Part shown: positions 1 to 7,515 of the stretch, one piece after another
Numbering within the stretch: the stretch's first letter is position 1
Layout of the letters: each line of letters begins with the position of its first letter
Source of the DNA: Calditrichota bacterium
Lineage (GTDB): Bacteria; Calditrichota; Calditrichia; RBG-13-44-9; J075
Assembly: GCA_024275555.1 (NCBI GenBank)
Contig: JAJRYW010000043.1
Coordinates: 1 to 10,678, forward strand
Direction of reading: 5' to 3'
Length of the DNA stretch: 10,678 bases
Position numbers and translations under genes: made by a program
The notes under the pieces: model-generated
Databases searched by the model: none
The model's input: only the letters and a program-made list of their open reading frames with translations
What the model was told of the DNA's origin: nothing

Positions 1-35
1 GGGATGGCGTTGCCACGAATCCCGGTTTGCCGGGA

Positions 36-120
36 AGAGAAATCTGTGCGTATTCGACATTGAATTTGCTGAAATAATTGTAAATTAAAGATAAAGTTTT
101 GAGTGTTAACAGATTTCTCT
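36..120. repeat. Left-edge inverted repeat with 12-bp arms
   Basis: A perfect 12-bp inverted repeat: AGAGAAATCTGT at 36-47 and its complement ACAGATTTCTCT at 109-120, around an AT-rich 61-bp centre. The right arm runs on into CTTCGTTCGAAATGACA (118-134), which resembles a dispersed non-coding repeat often seen between genes in Bacteroidota-like and related genomes; that likeness is from memory and was not searched. No ORF crosses the element. It may extend beyond the left edge of the window. Confidence 0.55.
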
Positions 121-134
121 CTTCGTTCGAAATG

Positions 135-361
135 ACATAAATTATGTAGTAATATAAGCTTAGCTTGTAATAAGGTCTAATGTGAATCACGGGTTGAAAA
201 TCTATGAATACAGAGTTGCCGCAGTTGCTGCGGGGCAACAGCCGGCATAAAACCCGGCAGGCAGTGTAAAACTCGCCGATAAAAACATACACCGCACAAT
301 GCATTGCCGGCCCGGGTTAAGCAGATGCGCCGGACGGATACGAAACCGGAGAAAACCAAAT
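135..361 (+). other. Non-coding leader upstream of the monooxygenase, with two hairpins
   Basis: This stretch has no credible gene. It contains two adjacent inverted repeats: GTTGCC at 215-220 with GGCAAC at 234-239 (inner GCA/TGC pairs also form), and GCCGG at 241-245 with CCGGC at 254-258. Neither is followed by a T run, so they do not look like intrinsic terminators. They could lie in the 5' leader of the monooxygenase mRNA or be another small palindromic repeat. No confident -35/-10 pair was found, although 140-180 is AT-rich and could hold the promoter. A GGAGAA Shine-Dalgarno at 348-353 serves the start codon at 362. Confidence 0.4.
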
Positions 362-1504
362 ATGAGCGGAATCATAATCGGAGCGGGAATCGGCGGGCTT
401 TCCACGGCCATTGCCCTGAAAATGCGCAACATTGATGTCAAAATATTCGAGGCCGCCAACAAACTTTCTCCGGTTGGAGCAGGAATTCTGGTTCCTCCCA
501 ATGCCATGATTATCCTGGATCGGTATGGATTGGCAAACAAGGTGTACGCGGCCGGAATCGCTCTCGACTCGTTGGATGTTCTCGATGCCAAAGGGAAAAA
601 AATATCCGGGTCGCCTGCCTGCTTTTCCAAAAACGGGGCCGAGTATCAAACCGTCGCTATTCACCGGGGCGTCTTGCAAAGTGTTTTTTTGGATGCGCTG
701 CCTTCGGATTTTGTGGCGACCGGGAAAAAATGTACTCAGGTAAACACCTTCCCGGGCGGAAGTGAAGCGGTTTTTGAAGACGGCCTCTCGATCAGCGGAA
801 AGTTTCTGGTGGGCGCCGACGGCCTGCGTTCAAAAGTCCGGGAGTCTTTATTCCCGGGGATAACCCTGCGCTATTCCGGGCAAACCTGCTGGAGAGGAAT
901 AGCAAATATCACGCTTTCTTCCAACAGGATGAAGCAGCTTACCGAAGTATGGGGAGCCGGTATTCGATTCGGATTCGCGCCCATCAATCATTCCCAAATC
1001 TACTGGTATGCTACCAGGGCAGAAGCAGCCGGAGGAATGGACCGGAAAACATCCCTTAAGGAAAAGCTGCTCAATTTGTATCGGGAATTTCCGGGGCCGG
1101 TGTCAGAAATAATCTCGCAAACAGACACCTCCTCCATTATTCGGGATGATATAAATGATCTGTCTCCCCTGGGATCGTGGTTCCGGCAATCCGCCGTGCT
1201 GATAGGAGACGCCGCCCATGCCGCAACCCCAAACCTGGGACAGGGAGGCGCGCAAGCGATCGAAGATTCCTGGGTGCTTGCAGAAAAAATAGCCCATTGC
1301 AGTTCGGTTCAGGATGCCTTCGAGCAATTTCAGGCAACCCGGTTTTCCAAAGTCCGCCGGATTGTGAATGTTTCCCGGAAAATAGGCAGGGTAACCAATA
1401 TCACCAATAAAAAGCTGTGTAAAATACGCAACAGCGTAGTTCGCTGCACTCCGGATTTTCTGGCCAGAAAACAATCCCGCCTGGTATATGACGTACCCTA
1501 TTAA
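362..1504 (+). CDS. FAD-dependent monooxygenase (aromatic-ring hydroxylase class)
   Basis: A 380-residue flavoprotein of the PHBH-like group A monooxygenases, which use NAD(P)H and O2 to hydroxylate or epoxidise small, often aromatic, substrates. The N-terminal Rossmann motif GAGIGG is at residues 7-12, with an acidic E30 closing the second strand. The DG motif is GADG at 151-154 and the GD motif is GDAAHAATP at 282-290, followed by the GQGG loop that contacts the flavin. Length is normal for stand-alone members. The start at 362 is chosen because GGAGAA lies 8 bases upstream and the protein then begins directly at the dinucleotide-binding fold; an upstream in-frame ATG at 299 would add 21 unlikely residues. 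No signal peptide, so probably cytoplasmic. It has no operon partner and repeat-bearing spacers lie on both sides, so the substrate cannot be inferred. Relatives include urate hydroxylase HpxO, 6-hydroxynicotinate 3-monooxygenase and zeaxanthin epoxidase. Family assignment is firm; substrate is unknown. Confidence 0.92.
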   Translation: MSGIIIGAGIGGLSTAIALKMRNIDVKIFEAANKLSPVGAGILVPPNAMIILDRYGLANKVYAAGIALDSLDVLDAKGKKISGSPACFSKNGAEYQTVAIHRGVLQSVFLDALPSDFVATGKKCTQVNTFPGGSEAVFEDGLSISGKFLVGADGLRSKVRESLFPGITLRYSGQTCWRGIANITLSSNRMKQLTEVWGAGIRFGFAPINHSQIYWYATRAEAAGGMDRKTSLKEKLLNLYREFPGPVSEIISQTDTSSIIRDDINDLSPLGSWFRQSAVLIGDAAHAATPNLGQGGAQAIEDSWVLAEKIAHCSSVQDAFEQFQATRFSKVRRIVNVSRKIGRVTNITNKKLCKIRNSVVRCTPDFLARKQSRLVYDVPY

Positions 1505-1989
1505 AAAGGCTGCAAGGAAAACGCCTGACCAAAGCGGAAATGCGGGCATATTTGCCCTCACACACCTTCCCCAAAGACGGATGACCATTTTTTAACAAAT
1601 TGTGTATTTGTGTTACCTCCCCCCTAAACCGCCGGGATGTTAAGTTCTGTTTTGATTTTGTAACTATTCAGGTTGTTATACCGCAACGAACGCAAAGAAA
1701 TCGCAGCGTTCGCAACGAACAGATGTTCATTTCTTGCACGTTGCGACCGTTGCGCATCCGCGGCGGTCATTGCGGTAAAAAAAACATTGCTCACAAATGC
1801 AGCTTTGAGCAGGAACCTTTTCTGAATCGACATCCGGAATAGTTATTACCTGAGTAGTTACTTGATTTTTTCATTTCCGGTCTATCCCTGCCCTAACGAA
1901 GGGAGGATTAAAGGGGGCTGACGATAAAACTCCGGCAAATCACCTCAAGCTAAGAGCATTTTTCACAGACCTAAAGTGTAATCAAAATT
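1505..1989. other. 485-bp intergenic spacer with decayed repeats
   Basis: This lies between the convergent monooxygenase and helicase genes. No credible gene and no clear hairpin-plus-T-run terminator for either neighbour were seen. At 1680-1790 is a low-complexity block with a 10-bp direct repeat, CGCAACGAAC (1682-1691 and 1711-1720), and further GTTGCG-like segments. At 1884-1918 is a pyrimidine-rich motif with a small CCCT/AGGG hairpin (1891-1894 and 1900-1903) that resembles the element near 10170. The 80-codon plus-strand reading frame at 1600-1842 is best explained as repeat sequence and not as a gene. Confidence 0.5.
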
Positions 1990-4266
1990 TCAGCCTTCCA
2001 GCGCACCCAGCAAATACTCAAGCACCTTCCTCGCCCCGGCTTTGGACGCCCGGCCAACTTCCAGCTCCGGCCCGATGCAGGAGGGGCATCCCGCCTGGCA
2101 TTGACAATCCTGCAGCAGCGACAGGCCGCCCTGCAGAGTCGGCAGCGGATCGTGAAATAGTTTGAAGCTCAGCCCCACCCCGCCGGCGAAATTATCGTAC
2201 AAAAAGAGCGCCGGCCGCTCGGAAAACGAAGAACGCACCCGGGGCACCGAGCGGATATCGGACGGATCGCACATCAGGTAGACCGGGGCGATATTGCGCA
2301 GAATATTGGCCGCGGCCTGCAACGCCGCGCTGAATTCGCTCTCTTCCAAATCCAGCAGCGCGGCAATATGCTCCGGGAAGTTGAACCAGGCCGAGGCGGT
2401 GGCCATCTCTAACTCCGGCAAATAGACCCGCCCGGCGCCCACATTCTCGTGGGTAAACAGTTTAATCTTTTTATAACCGGTGGTCACGGTATTGACATTA
2501 ATTTCGCCGTAAGCCAGTTCCAGTTCCGCGAAGTGTTTTTCCTCGTCCATACTGAGCACTTTAATATCGGTCTTGGTTATGGCATCGGTGTAATAATCCA
2601 CCGAGACCTTATGCACGTAGGCTTTTTTACGATCCCAATCCAGTTGATCCACATGGTACTGCAATCCGCCGTGCATGTAGATAGCCTCCTGGTGCACCAG
2701 CATCGGCGCGCTGAACAAATCGGTCTCCCCGATGACCCGGTCTTTGTTGCTGGTATCGATGATGACCACATTGTCCGGAGAAGCGGAACGCAGGCTGATC
2801 TCCTCGGCCGGGTAAATTTCGCTCATCCAGTGATATTTGCCGCCGGATTTGCGCAAGACGCCCTTATCGGCCAGGTAGTCCAGGATTTCCCGGGTCGCGA
2901 CGCCGCTGAACTGCTCATCCTCATGAAAAGGAATCTCGAAGGCGGCGCATTTCAAATGGCTCATCAGAATCAGCAGGTTGTCCGGATCCACAATCCCGCT
3001 TTCCGGGGTTTTCTCAAAAAAATACTCGGGGTGATTAATAATGTACTGATCCAGCGGGGAACTGCTGGCTACCATAATAGCTACGGAGGTGTTGCTGCGC
3101 CGGCCGGCCCGGCCGGCCTGTTGCCAGGCGCTGGCAATCGACCCGGGATAGCCGGCCAGCAGGGCCGCATCCAGCCGGCCGATGTCGATGCCCAATTCCA
3201 GGGCGTTGGTACTCACCACCCCCAGAATCTCTCCCTTCCGCAGGCCTTGTTCAATCTCCCGCCGCTCCAGGGGAAGATAGCCGCCCCGGTAGCCGCGAAT
3301 CCGTTTTTCGGGAATACTCAGTTTGCGGGCCTGTTCCTTCAGGTAGCGGGTCAGCACCTCCACCCGCATACGGCTCCGGGCAAATACAATCGATTGCACG
3401 CCGGTTTCCAGGAAATAGCGCGAGAGCCGGCTGACCTCCTTAATCACCGAGGCGCGGATACCCAATTCCCGGTTGACCAGGGGCGGATTGTAGAGGATAA
3501 AATGCTTCCGGCCCCGGGGCGCCCCATTTTTGTCGATCAGCACCACCTGGTCTTCCACAATTTTTTCGGCCAGTTCTTTGGGGTTGGCGATGGTGGCAGA
3601 GCAGCAGATAAAAACCGGCCGGCTGCCGTAGAAGTTGGCGATCCGCTTTAAGCGCCGGATCAGGTTGGCCATGTGGCTGCCGAAGACCCCCCGGTAGGTA
3701 TGCAGCTCATCGATGACCACATAGCGCAGATTCTCGAACAATTTAAGCCAGATAGCATGATGAGGCAAAATGCCCTGGTGCAGCATATCCGGGTTGGTGA
3801 TGACGATGTGCCCGGCCCGGCGGATGGCCTGCCGTGCGGAAACCGGCGTGTCGCCGTCAAATGTATAGGTGCGGATATCGATCTCCAACCGGGTCACCAG
3901 GTCGTGCAATTCGCTATATTGGTCCTGCGAGAGCGCTTTGGTGGGAAAGAGATAGAGCGCCCGCGTCTCGGGATCGGATAAAATTCGGTTCAGCACCGGC
4001 AGATTGTAGCCCAGGGTTTTGCCGGAAGCCGTTGGGGTAACCAGCACAATATTCCGCCCGGCGCTTGCCTGCTCCACCGCCTCCGCCTGATGGGAATAGA
4101 GGCGTTTGATCCCTTTCTCCGCCAGCGCTTCCACGATCCGTGGGTCAACAGAGGAGGGAAACTCCCGGTACTCGGCCGCCTTCTCCGGCAGTGTTTCCCA
4201 ATGGGTAACATTGGTCATAAAACGATTTTGCTGCTTCAGGTAATCCAGCAATTGCTCCAGATTCAT
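1990..4266 (-). CDS. mrfA: MrfA/YprA-family DEAD/DEAH-box helicase with DUF1998 C-terminus
   Basis: A 758-residue superfamily 2 helicase, close in length to Bacillus subtilis MrfA (YprA), a 3'-5' DNA helicase that works in repair of mitomycin C damage. Motifs in order: YSHQ region 57-60, Walker A TPTASGKT 77-84, PTKALSQDQ 108-116, DELH Walker B 186-189, SAT 223-225, TNALELGIDIG (motif V) 353-363, and QQAGRAGR (motif VI) 382-389. The C-terminal part carries the metal-binding cysteines typical of the family: C666, then the cluster C721, C723, C727 and C730 (CQCQAGCPSC). The start at 4266 is preferred over the ATG at 4287 because GAGG lies at the right spacing and the ATG sits 4 bases after the stop of the DUF523 gene, which suggests coupled translation. 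The usual partner exonuclease MrfB (YprB) is absent here. The gene symbol is assigned by family, not by proven orthology. Confidence 0.93.
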   Translation of the reverse strand: MNLEQLLDYLKQQNRFMTNVTHWETLPEKAAEYREFPSSVDPRIVEALAEKGIKRLYSHQAEAVEQASAGRNIVLVTPTASGKTLGYNLPVLNRILSDPETRALYLFPTKALSQDQYSELHDLVTRLEIDIRTYTFDGDTPVSARQAIRRAGHIVITNPDMLHQGILPHHAIWLKLFENLRYVVIDELHTYRGVFGSHMANLIRRLKRIANFYGSRPVFICCSATIANPKELAEKIVEDQVVLIDKNGAPRGRKHFILYNPPLVNRELGIRASVIKEVSRLSRYFLETGVQSIVFARSRMRVEVLTRYLKEQARKLSIPEKRIRGYRGGYLPLERREIEQGLRKGEILGVVSTNALELGIDIGRLDAALLAGYPGSIASAWQQAGRAGRRSNTSVAIMVASSSPLDQYIINHPEYFFEKTPESGIVDPDNLLILMSHLKCAAFEIPFHEDEQFSGVATREILDYLADKGVLRKSGGKYHWMSEIYPAEEISLRSASPDNVVIIDTSNKDRVIGETDLFSAPMLVHQEAIYMHGGLQYHVDQLDWDRKKAYVHKVSVDYYTDAITKTDIKVLSMDEEKHFAELELAYGEINVNTVTTGYKKIKLFTHENVGAGRVYLPELEMATASAWFNFPEHIAALLDLEESEFSAALQAAANILRNIAPVYLMCDPSDIRSVPRVRSSFSERPALFLYDNFAGGVGLSFKLFHDPLPTLQGGLSLLQDCQCQAGCPSCIGPELEVGRASKAGARKVLEYLLGALEG

Positions 4267-4270
4267 ACCT

Positions 4271-4798
4271 TTATTCCTCACACTCATTCAAATTCTGCTT
4301 TTCAATTTCGGCCAGGTAGTCCCGGGCCGCTTCGAGTTCGTTTTCGCTGAACACCCGGATTCCCCGGGAGCGCAACAGGGCCGTGGTTACCCCCTCCCCT
4401 GCCCTTTTTTGGCCGCTGAAGCTGCCGTCATAGATCCGGTGTACACCGCAGGAGGGGCTGCTCTCTTTTAAAATCGCCAGTTTGATGTGATGTCGCTGTG
4501 CGGTTTCCAGGGTGATTTGAGCCCCGCGGCAAAATTCCTCCGTAACATCCGCTCCCTCGATATTCCGCAACCGGGCGTCATGCTCCCACACCGCCGGGCC
4601 GTCCCCGTTGATGATTTCCGCCGGGGGGCGCGGAACCGGCAAACCGCCCTGCACTTCCGGGCAGACCGGCGCCAGGCGGCCCTCCTTCCGCCACTTCTCC
4701 AGCAACTCCCAGTTCCGGGCAAAACGCTCCGCGTTATAGCGCACCAGCTCTCCTAATAGACACGCACTCACTATAATCATTTCTTTTTTCGCGGTCAC
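4271..4798 (-). CDS. DUF523 family protein (YbbK-like, COG1683)
   Basis: A protein of about 175 residues carrying the full DUF523 signature: SACLLG near the N-terminus (C13), CPEVQGGLPVPRPPAEI at 46-62, KESSPSCG at 111-118 (C117) and DGSFSG at 124-129 with a following GEGVT. The conserved cysteines C13, C46 and C117 suggest a metal or redox site, but the family has no agreed biochemical role. The start is uncertain. A GTG at 4798 has AAGGG at 4810-4806 with 7-base spacing. An ATG at 4780 would give a protein beginning MIIVSACLLG, the usual family start, but has only a weak purine-rich stretch upstream. A TTG at 4837 is possible but less likely. The stop codon is 4 bases ahead of the helicase start, so the two genes form an operon. 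The protein is probably cytoplasmic. Confidence 0.85.
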   Translation of the reverse strand: MTAKKEMIIVSACLLGELVRYNAERFARNWELLEKWRKEGRLAPVCPEVQGGLPVPRPPAEIINGDGPAVWEHDARLRNIEGADVTEEFCRGAQITLETAQRHHIKLAILKESSPSCGVHRIYDGSFSGQKRAGEGVTTALLRSRGIRVFSENELEAARDYLAEIEKQNLNECEE

Positions 4799-4805
4799 AA
4801 AGTCA

Positions 4806-4810
4806 CCCTT
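4806..4810 (-). promoter_or_regulatory. Shine-Dalgarno deciding the GTG start of the DUF523 gene
   Basis: AAGGG on the minus strand, 7 bases upstream of the GTG at 4798-4796. It is the best ribosome binding site near this gene's N-terminus and is the reason for choosing GTG over the ATG at 4780. Confidence 0.5.
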
Positions 4811-4931
4811 TGCATGCACCTGTATTGGTATTGTCAATAAAAGTTATTATATTTTTAAAAACCAATAGAATTCGGATTTAATCCGGGGGCGATTTCCGCC
4901 TTTTACAGAAAAGTAAAGCGAACTGAACGCC
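4811..4931. promoter_or_regulatory. Divergent promoter region between the DUF523/helicase operon and the NERD-like operon
   Basis: An AT-rich 121-bp spacer between divergently transcribed genes. On the minus strand a perfect TATAAT (4851-4846) is correctly placed to start a transcript just upstream of the DUF523 ribosome binding site, but no good -35 lies 16-18 bases before it. A small inverted repeat, CGGAT/ATCCG (4873-4877 and 4881-4885, 3-base centre), lies about 20 bases further out and could be an operator. No clear promoter was found for the plus-strand gene, whose ribosome binding site is also weak. Confidence 0.4.
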
Positions 4932-6566
4932 ATGGCCCAAATTTACACCAAACTGACCGGCAGAGAAAGTCCCGGCGTGGAAACGCTCTACCACCGCTTT
5001 GCCTTGCTGCTCCCGGATGATTACCACCTGTGGCACCACCTGGAAACGGATGATGAATCTCCCCGCATCGACCTGCTCTTGCTGCATCCCGAATTCGGGC
5101 TGTGGGTGTTCAAAATGTGCGACTGGCGCGTCGACCAGATTAAATCCCTGGATGCACACCATGTCTCCATCGAGGAGGACGGCCGGATTTCCCGCTATCC
5201 CAACCCGGTCTACCAGGCGCTTCAGAACTACTTTCGGATCAAACACCAGCTCAGCCGGATCGAGGCGTTCCGGCAGCCGACCAAATATGATCCCGAGGCG
5301 CTTTGCCTGCCGCTGCATCACCAGGCTGTCTTTCACGCCATCACGGAAGAGGAGATGATCGAGAAAAAACTGTTCCGGGTGTTTTCGCCGGATCATGTCA
5401 TCACCGCCGATCTCCTGGAAGCCGCCGCCGAAGATTATGCGACCCTGGAGAACCTCCTGTTAGACAAGCGCACCCCCGGCGTGCATGACAGCGATCAGTT
5501 GATCAGCCTGGATGAGGATCAGGTGAACCTACTGCTGGAGGCGCTTTACCCGCAAAACCGGCAGCCGCTCCGCTACACGCCGCCGCGTCGCACTGCGCGC
5601 CGGGCCAAACCGGTCTCCCCCGGGTCGCCGGTCAAAAAGGCTGTTGCCGATCCGGGCGACCGGAAAGCGCCCGGCGCTCGCCCGGTTCCCAGGCGCCCCG
5701 CCCCGCCTCCCGACCCATCCCGGGAAGAACCGGTTCACCCCGATCTGCAGGAAGCAACTCCTCCGGCAAGCGCCGCCGCACCGACGCAGCCGCATCAGGC
5801 AGGTTCCGGGGAGGAACCGGCGGAACTCATTGAGGAAGCGGCCGCAGGGGAAACACCCACTTCGGATACTGCTCAACCGCCAGAGGGGAAAACAGGGTTC
5901 CGGGAAGCCGGCGCGAAAGACATCATTAAACCGGATTTTGATGAAGCAACAGCGCCCCGGCAAGCTTTCGCCGAAGAAACTCCCGAGCCGGAAACCGGGC
6001 CAACCGGGCAGGACTCTGCGGAGTTGCCGGAAACCGTCGCCGGGGAAACAGCAAGTAAGGAAGTGGAAGAAGAAGCGCAATCCAGCACCCCGAGAACCGG
6101 CGCTCCTGTTCCCTCGATGAGTGTTCCGGAGGAAGCGCATTCACGGGCTGCTGCGGAGGTTGACGACCCGCCGGAACCGACAATAGAATCTACCCCCGAA
6201 ACACCCGGGAAAGACCCGGATGAGGAACCGTCTCTCTCGGTCATCGAGGGAGCGGACCCGGAAACACCGGGGCGTTCCGAAGAAACGACGGATATACCTG
6301 TCAGCGCACCATCAGAGGAAGATATCCCGGAACCGCAGATCGGGGAACCACACACCGGAACGCCGCCGGAGCATGACCGGGAAGACCCGCTCTACCCGGC
6401 GGAGAGAAAGGAGCAACCGCCCCAATCCACGCCATGGCAAGAAGAGCATGCCGCAGCAACGCCGGAATTGCACCCCGGGTTATCGGAACTTCATTTGAGA
6501 TCGCTGGAAATTATCATCAACTTAAATAACCGTCTACTCAATCGAATATGGGAACGAGAAGCATGA
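4932..6566 (+). CDS. NERD-like domain protein with long Pro/Glu-rich tail; catalytic residues apparently lost
   Basis: A 544-residue protein in three parts. Residues about 13-175 resemble the NERD (nuclease-related) domain in the form found ahead of UvrD-type helicases: GVE at 15-17, LPDDYHLWHHL, then IDLLLLHP at 46-53 and GLWVFKMCDW at 56-65, followed by an NP-x-QA-type helix at 91-97. In active members the last strand normally reads like LEVKDW; here the positions of the catalytic Glu and Lys appear to be K61 and C63, so nuclease activity is doubtful. Residues about 211-505 are low-complexity, rich in Pro, Glu, Ala, Thr and Ser, and probably disordered. A short C-terminal helix follows (about 510-544, with LRSLEIIINLNNRLLNRIW). 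There is no signal peptide or membrane helix. An in-frame TAA at 4914 fixes the start region; the Shine-Dalgarno is poor. The gene overlaps the next one by 4 bp, implying coupled synthesis and perhaps a complex, possibly through the C-terminal helix. The NERD assignment is from motif reading only. Confidence 0.7.
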   Translation: MAQIYTKLTGRESPGVETLYHRFALLLPDDYHLWHHLETDDESPRIDLLLLHPEFGLWVFKMCDWRVDQIKSLDAHHVSIEEDGRISRYPNPVYQALQNYFRIKHQLSRIEAFRQPTKYDPEALCLPLHHQAVFHAITEEEMIEKKLFRVFSPDHVITADLLEAAAEDYATLENLLLDKRTPGVHDSDQLISLDEDQVNLLLEALYPQNRQPLRYTPPRRTARRAKPVSPGSPVKKAVADPGDRKAPGARPVPRRPAPPPDPSREEPVHPDLQEATPPASAAAPTQPHQAGSGEEPAELIEEAAAGETPTSDTAQPPEGKTGFREAGAKDIIKPDFDEATAPRQAFAEETPEPETGPTGQDSAELPETVAGETASKEVEEEAQSSTPRTGAPVPSMSVPEEAHSRAAAEVDDPPEPTIESTPETPGKDPDEEPSLSVIEGADPETPGRSEETTDIPVSAPSEEDIPEPQIGEPHTGTPPEHDREDPLYPAERKEQPPQSTPWQEEHAAATPELHPGLSELHLRSLEIIINLNNRLLNRIWEREA

Positions 6567-7441
6567 ACACACCTGAAGCCGAAAATAATTTTGTCAGAGC
6601 GGCAGAACTTCTCCAGGAGTTGCAGGAACAACTGATCCGCTACAAAAGCGCCCTGGACAGCATTGACCGGGTCGGAGAAGCAACGGAACAGGCTGCCGGT
6701 CAGCTCGAGGCCATTGCCCGGGGCTTTCAACAACTTCAGCAAGTTCAAACCGCCTTAGTAAAGGAGTATAACGACACCCGGAAAGCGCTGAGTTACAGTC
6801 AAAAACAAATAGCCGGGCTGAGCGGCGAGATTCAAAATCTGCAAAAATCGATACGTCAATTAGAAGAGATGTCCCGTCAGCACGCCGAGAAAGTTGCTTC
6901 CATATCCCCGGGGCTGGCCGGAACCGGGGCAACCCTGCGGCAGGTCACCTGGTTTATGCTCGGACAAACCGCCATTATATTTGTTTTGTTCTTCAGCTTG
7001 TTTATCTACTTCAGTCCCTCTTCCCCGCCCCAGCAAAAGGCTCAGCCGCTCTCGGTTCGCAAAAACCAGCCCGCCCGGACGCCCCCGGAAAAAGTGCAAG
7101 ATTCCGCCCCGGTCAAACAAAAGCAAGCGGCAAAACCTTTAGAGGTGCAGATTTTAAACGGGTGCGGAGTTCCCGGGGTGGCCCAGGCCGTAAAAGCATT
7201 TCTGGCCGAATCCAAAATACCGGTAAAGGCGACCGGGAACGCCGACCGCTTTGATTATCCCCGGTCGATTATTTACACCCGCAACCCCAATGACGCCCGC
7301 GCGGCCGAAATCGGCTCGCTGATGGGCATCTCTCCCTCGCGGATACTTCCGGCCCCACAGCGCTGGGCAAAAACAGACCTGACTATTGTGATCGGAAAAG
7401 ATTACAACGACCTCTCCCCATTCCGGTCGCCCAGACCTTAA
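6563..7441 (+). CDS. Coiled-coil membrane protein with C-terminal LytR_C domain
   Basis: A 292-residue protein, likely a single-pass membrane protein. Residues about 5-115 are rich in Gln, Glu, Leu and Ala in heptad-like order and should form a coiled coil. One strong membrane helix spans about 127-150 (WFMLGQTAIIFVLFFSLFIYF). A Pro/Lys/Gln-rich linker runs from 151 to 192. Residues 193-281 match the LytR_C domain: LEVQILNGCGVPGVAQ, a TGN segment near 224-226, and a closing TIVIGKDY at 274-281. The domain is common at the ends of LytR-CpsA-Psr proteins and in stand-alone envelope proteins; its function is poorly known. The likely topology is coiled coil inside and LytR_C in the periplasm. The start is the ATG at 6563, which overlaps the preceding TGA (ATGA); an ATG at 6548 would add five residues. 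A terminator follows, so the pair is a complete two-gene operon. The coiled coil is the natural candidate for contact with the NERD-like protein. Confidence 0.85.
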   Translation: MNTPEAENNFVRAAELLQELQEQLIRYKSALDSIDRVGEATEQAAGQLEAIARGFQQLQQVQTALVKEYNDTRKALSYSQKQIAGLSGEIQNLQKSIRQLEEMSRQHAEKVASISPGLAGTGATLRQVTWFMLGQTAIIFVLFFSLFIYFSPSSPPQQKAQPLSVRKNQPARTPPEKVQDSAPVKQKQAAKPLEVQILNGCGVPGVAQAVKAFLAESKIPVKATGNADRFDYPRSIIYTRNPNDARAAEIGSLMGISPSRILPAPQRWAKTDLTIVIGKDYNDLSPFRSPRP

Positions 7442-7459
7442 ACCGATCTAAACGGATAT

Positions 7460-7494
7460 AAAAAAAGCCGGTGCATTGAGCGCCGGCTTTTTTT
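7460..7494. terminator. Bidirectional intrinsic terminator
   Basis: A stem of AAAAAAGCCGG-type sequence on the left and CCGGCTTTTTT on the right, with inner GC pairing around an ATTGA loop. It has A runs on one side and T runs on the other, so it can work on both strands. It lies between the convergent LytR_C gene, which ends at 7441, and the cytochrome gene, which ends at 7516. Confidence 0.93.
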
Positions 7495-7515
7495 ATCACA
7501 ACATTTGAACACCGT

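Noticed and set aside
1600..1842. An 80-codon plus-strand frame in the spacer
   Set aside because: Its sequence comes from the CGCAACGAAC-type repeat block and shows no ribosome binding site or protein family likeness.
2449..3651. A 400-codon open frame on the plus strand
   Set aside because: It lies entirely antisense to the helicase gene, whose motifs are clear. The frame is open because of GC-rich codon use and shows no recognisable domain.
4832..4837. Perfect TTGACA (-35-like) on the minus strand before the DUF523 gene
   Set aside because: The hexamer 17 bases downstream is TGCAAA, a poor -10, and would overlap the ribosome binding site; TATAAT at 4851-4846 is better placed.
5529..6355. 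Several long minus-strand frames
   Set aside because: They are antisense to the Pro/Glu-rich tail; low-complexity GC-rich sequence keeps several frames open. Their Gly, Ser, Arg and Cys composition is not protein-like.
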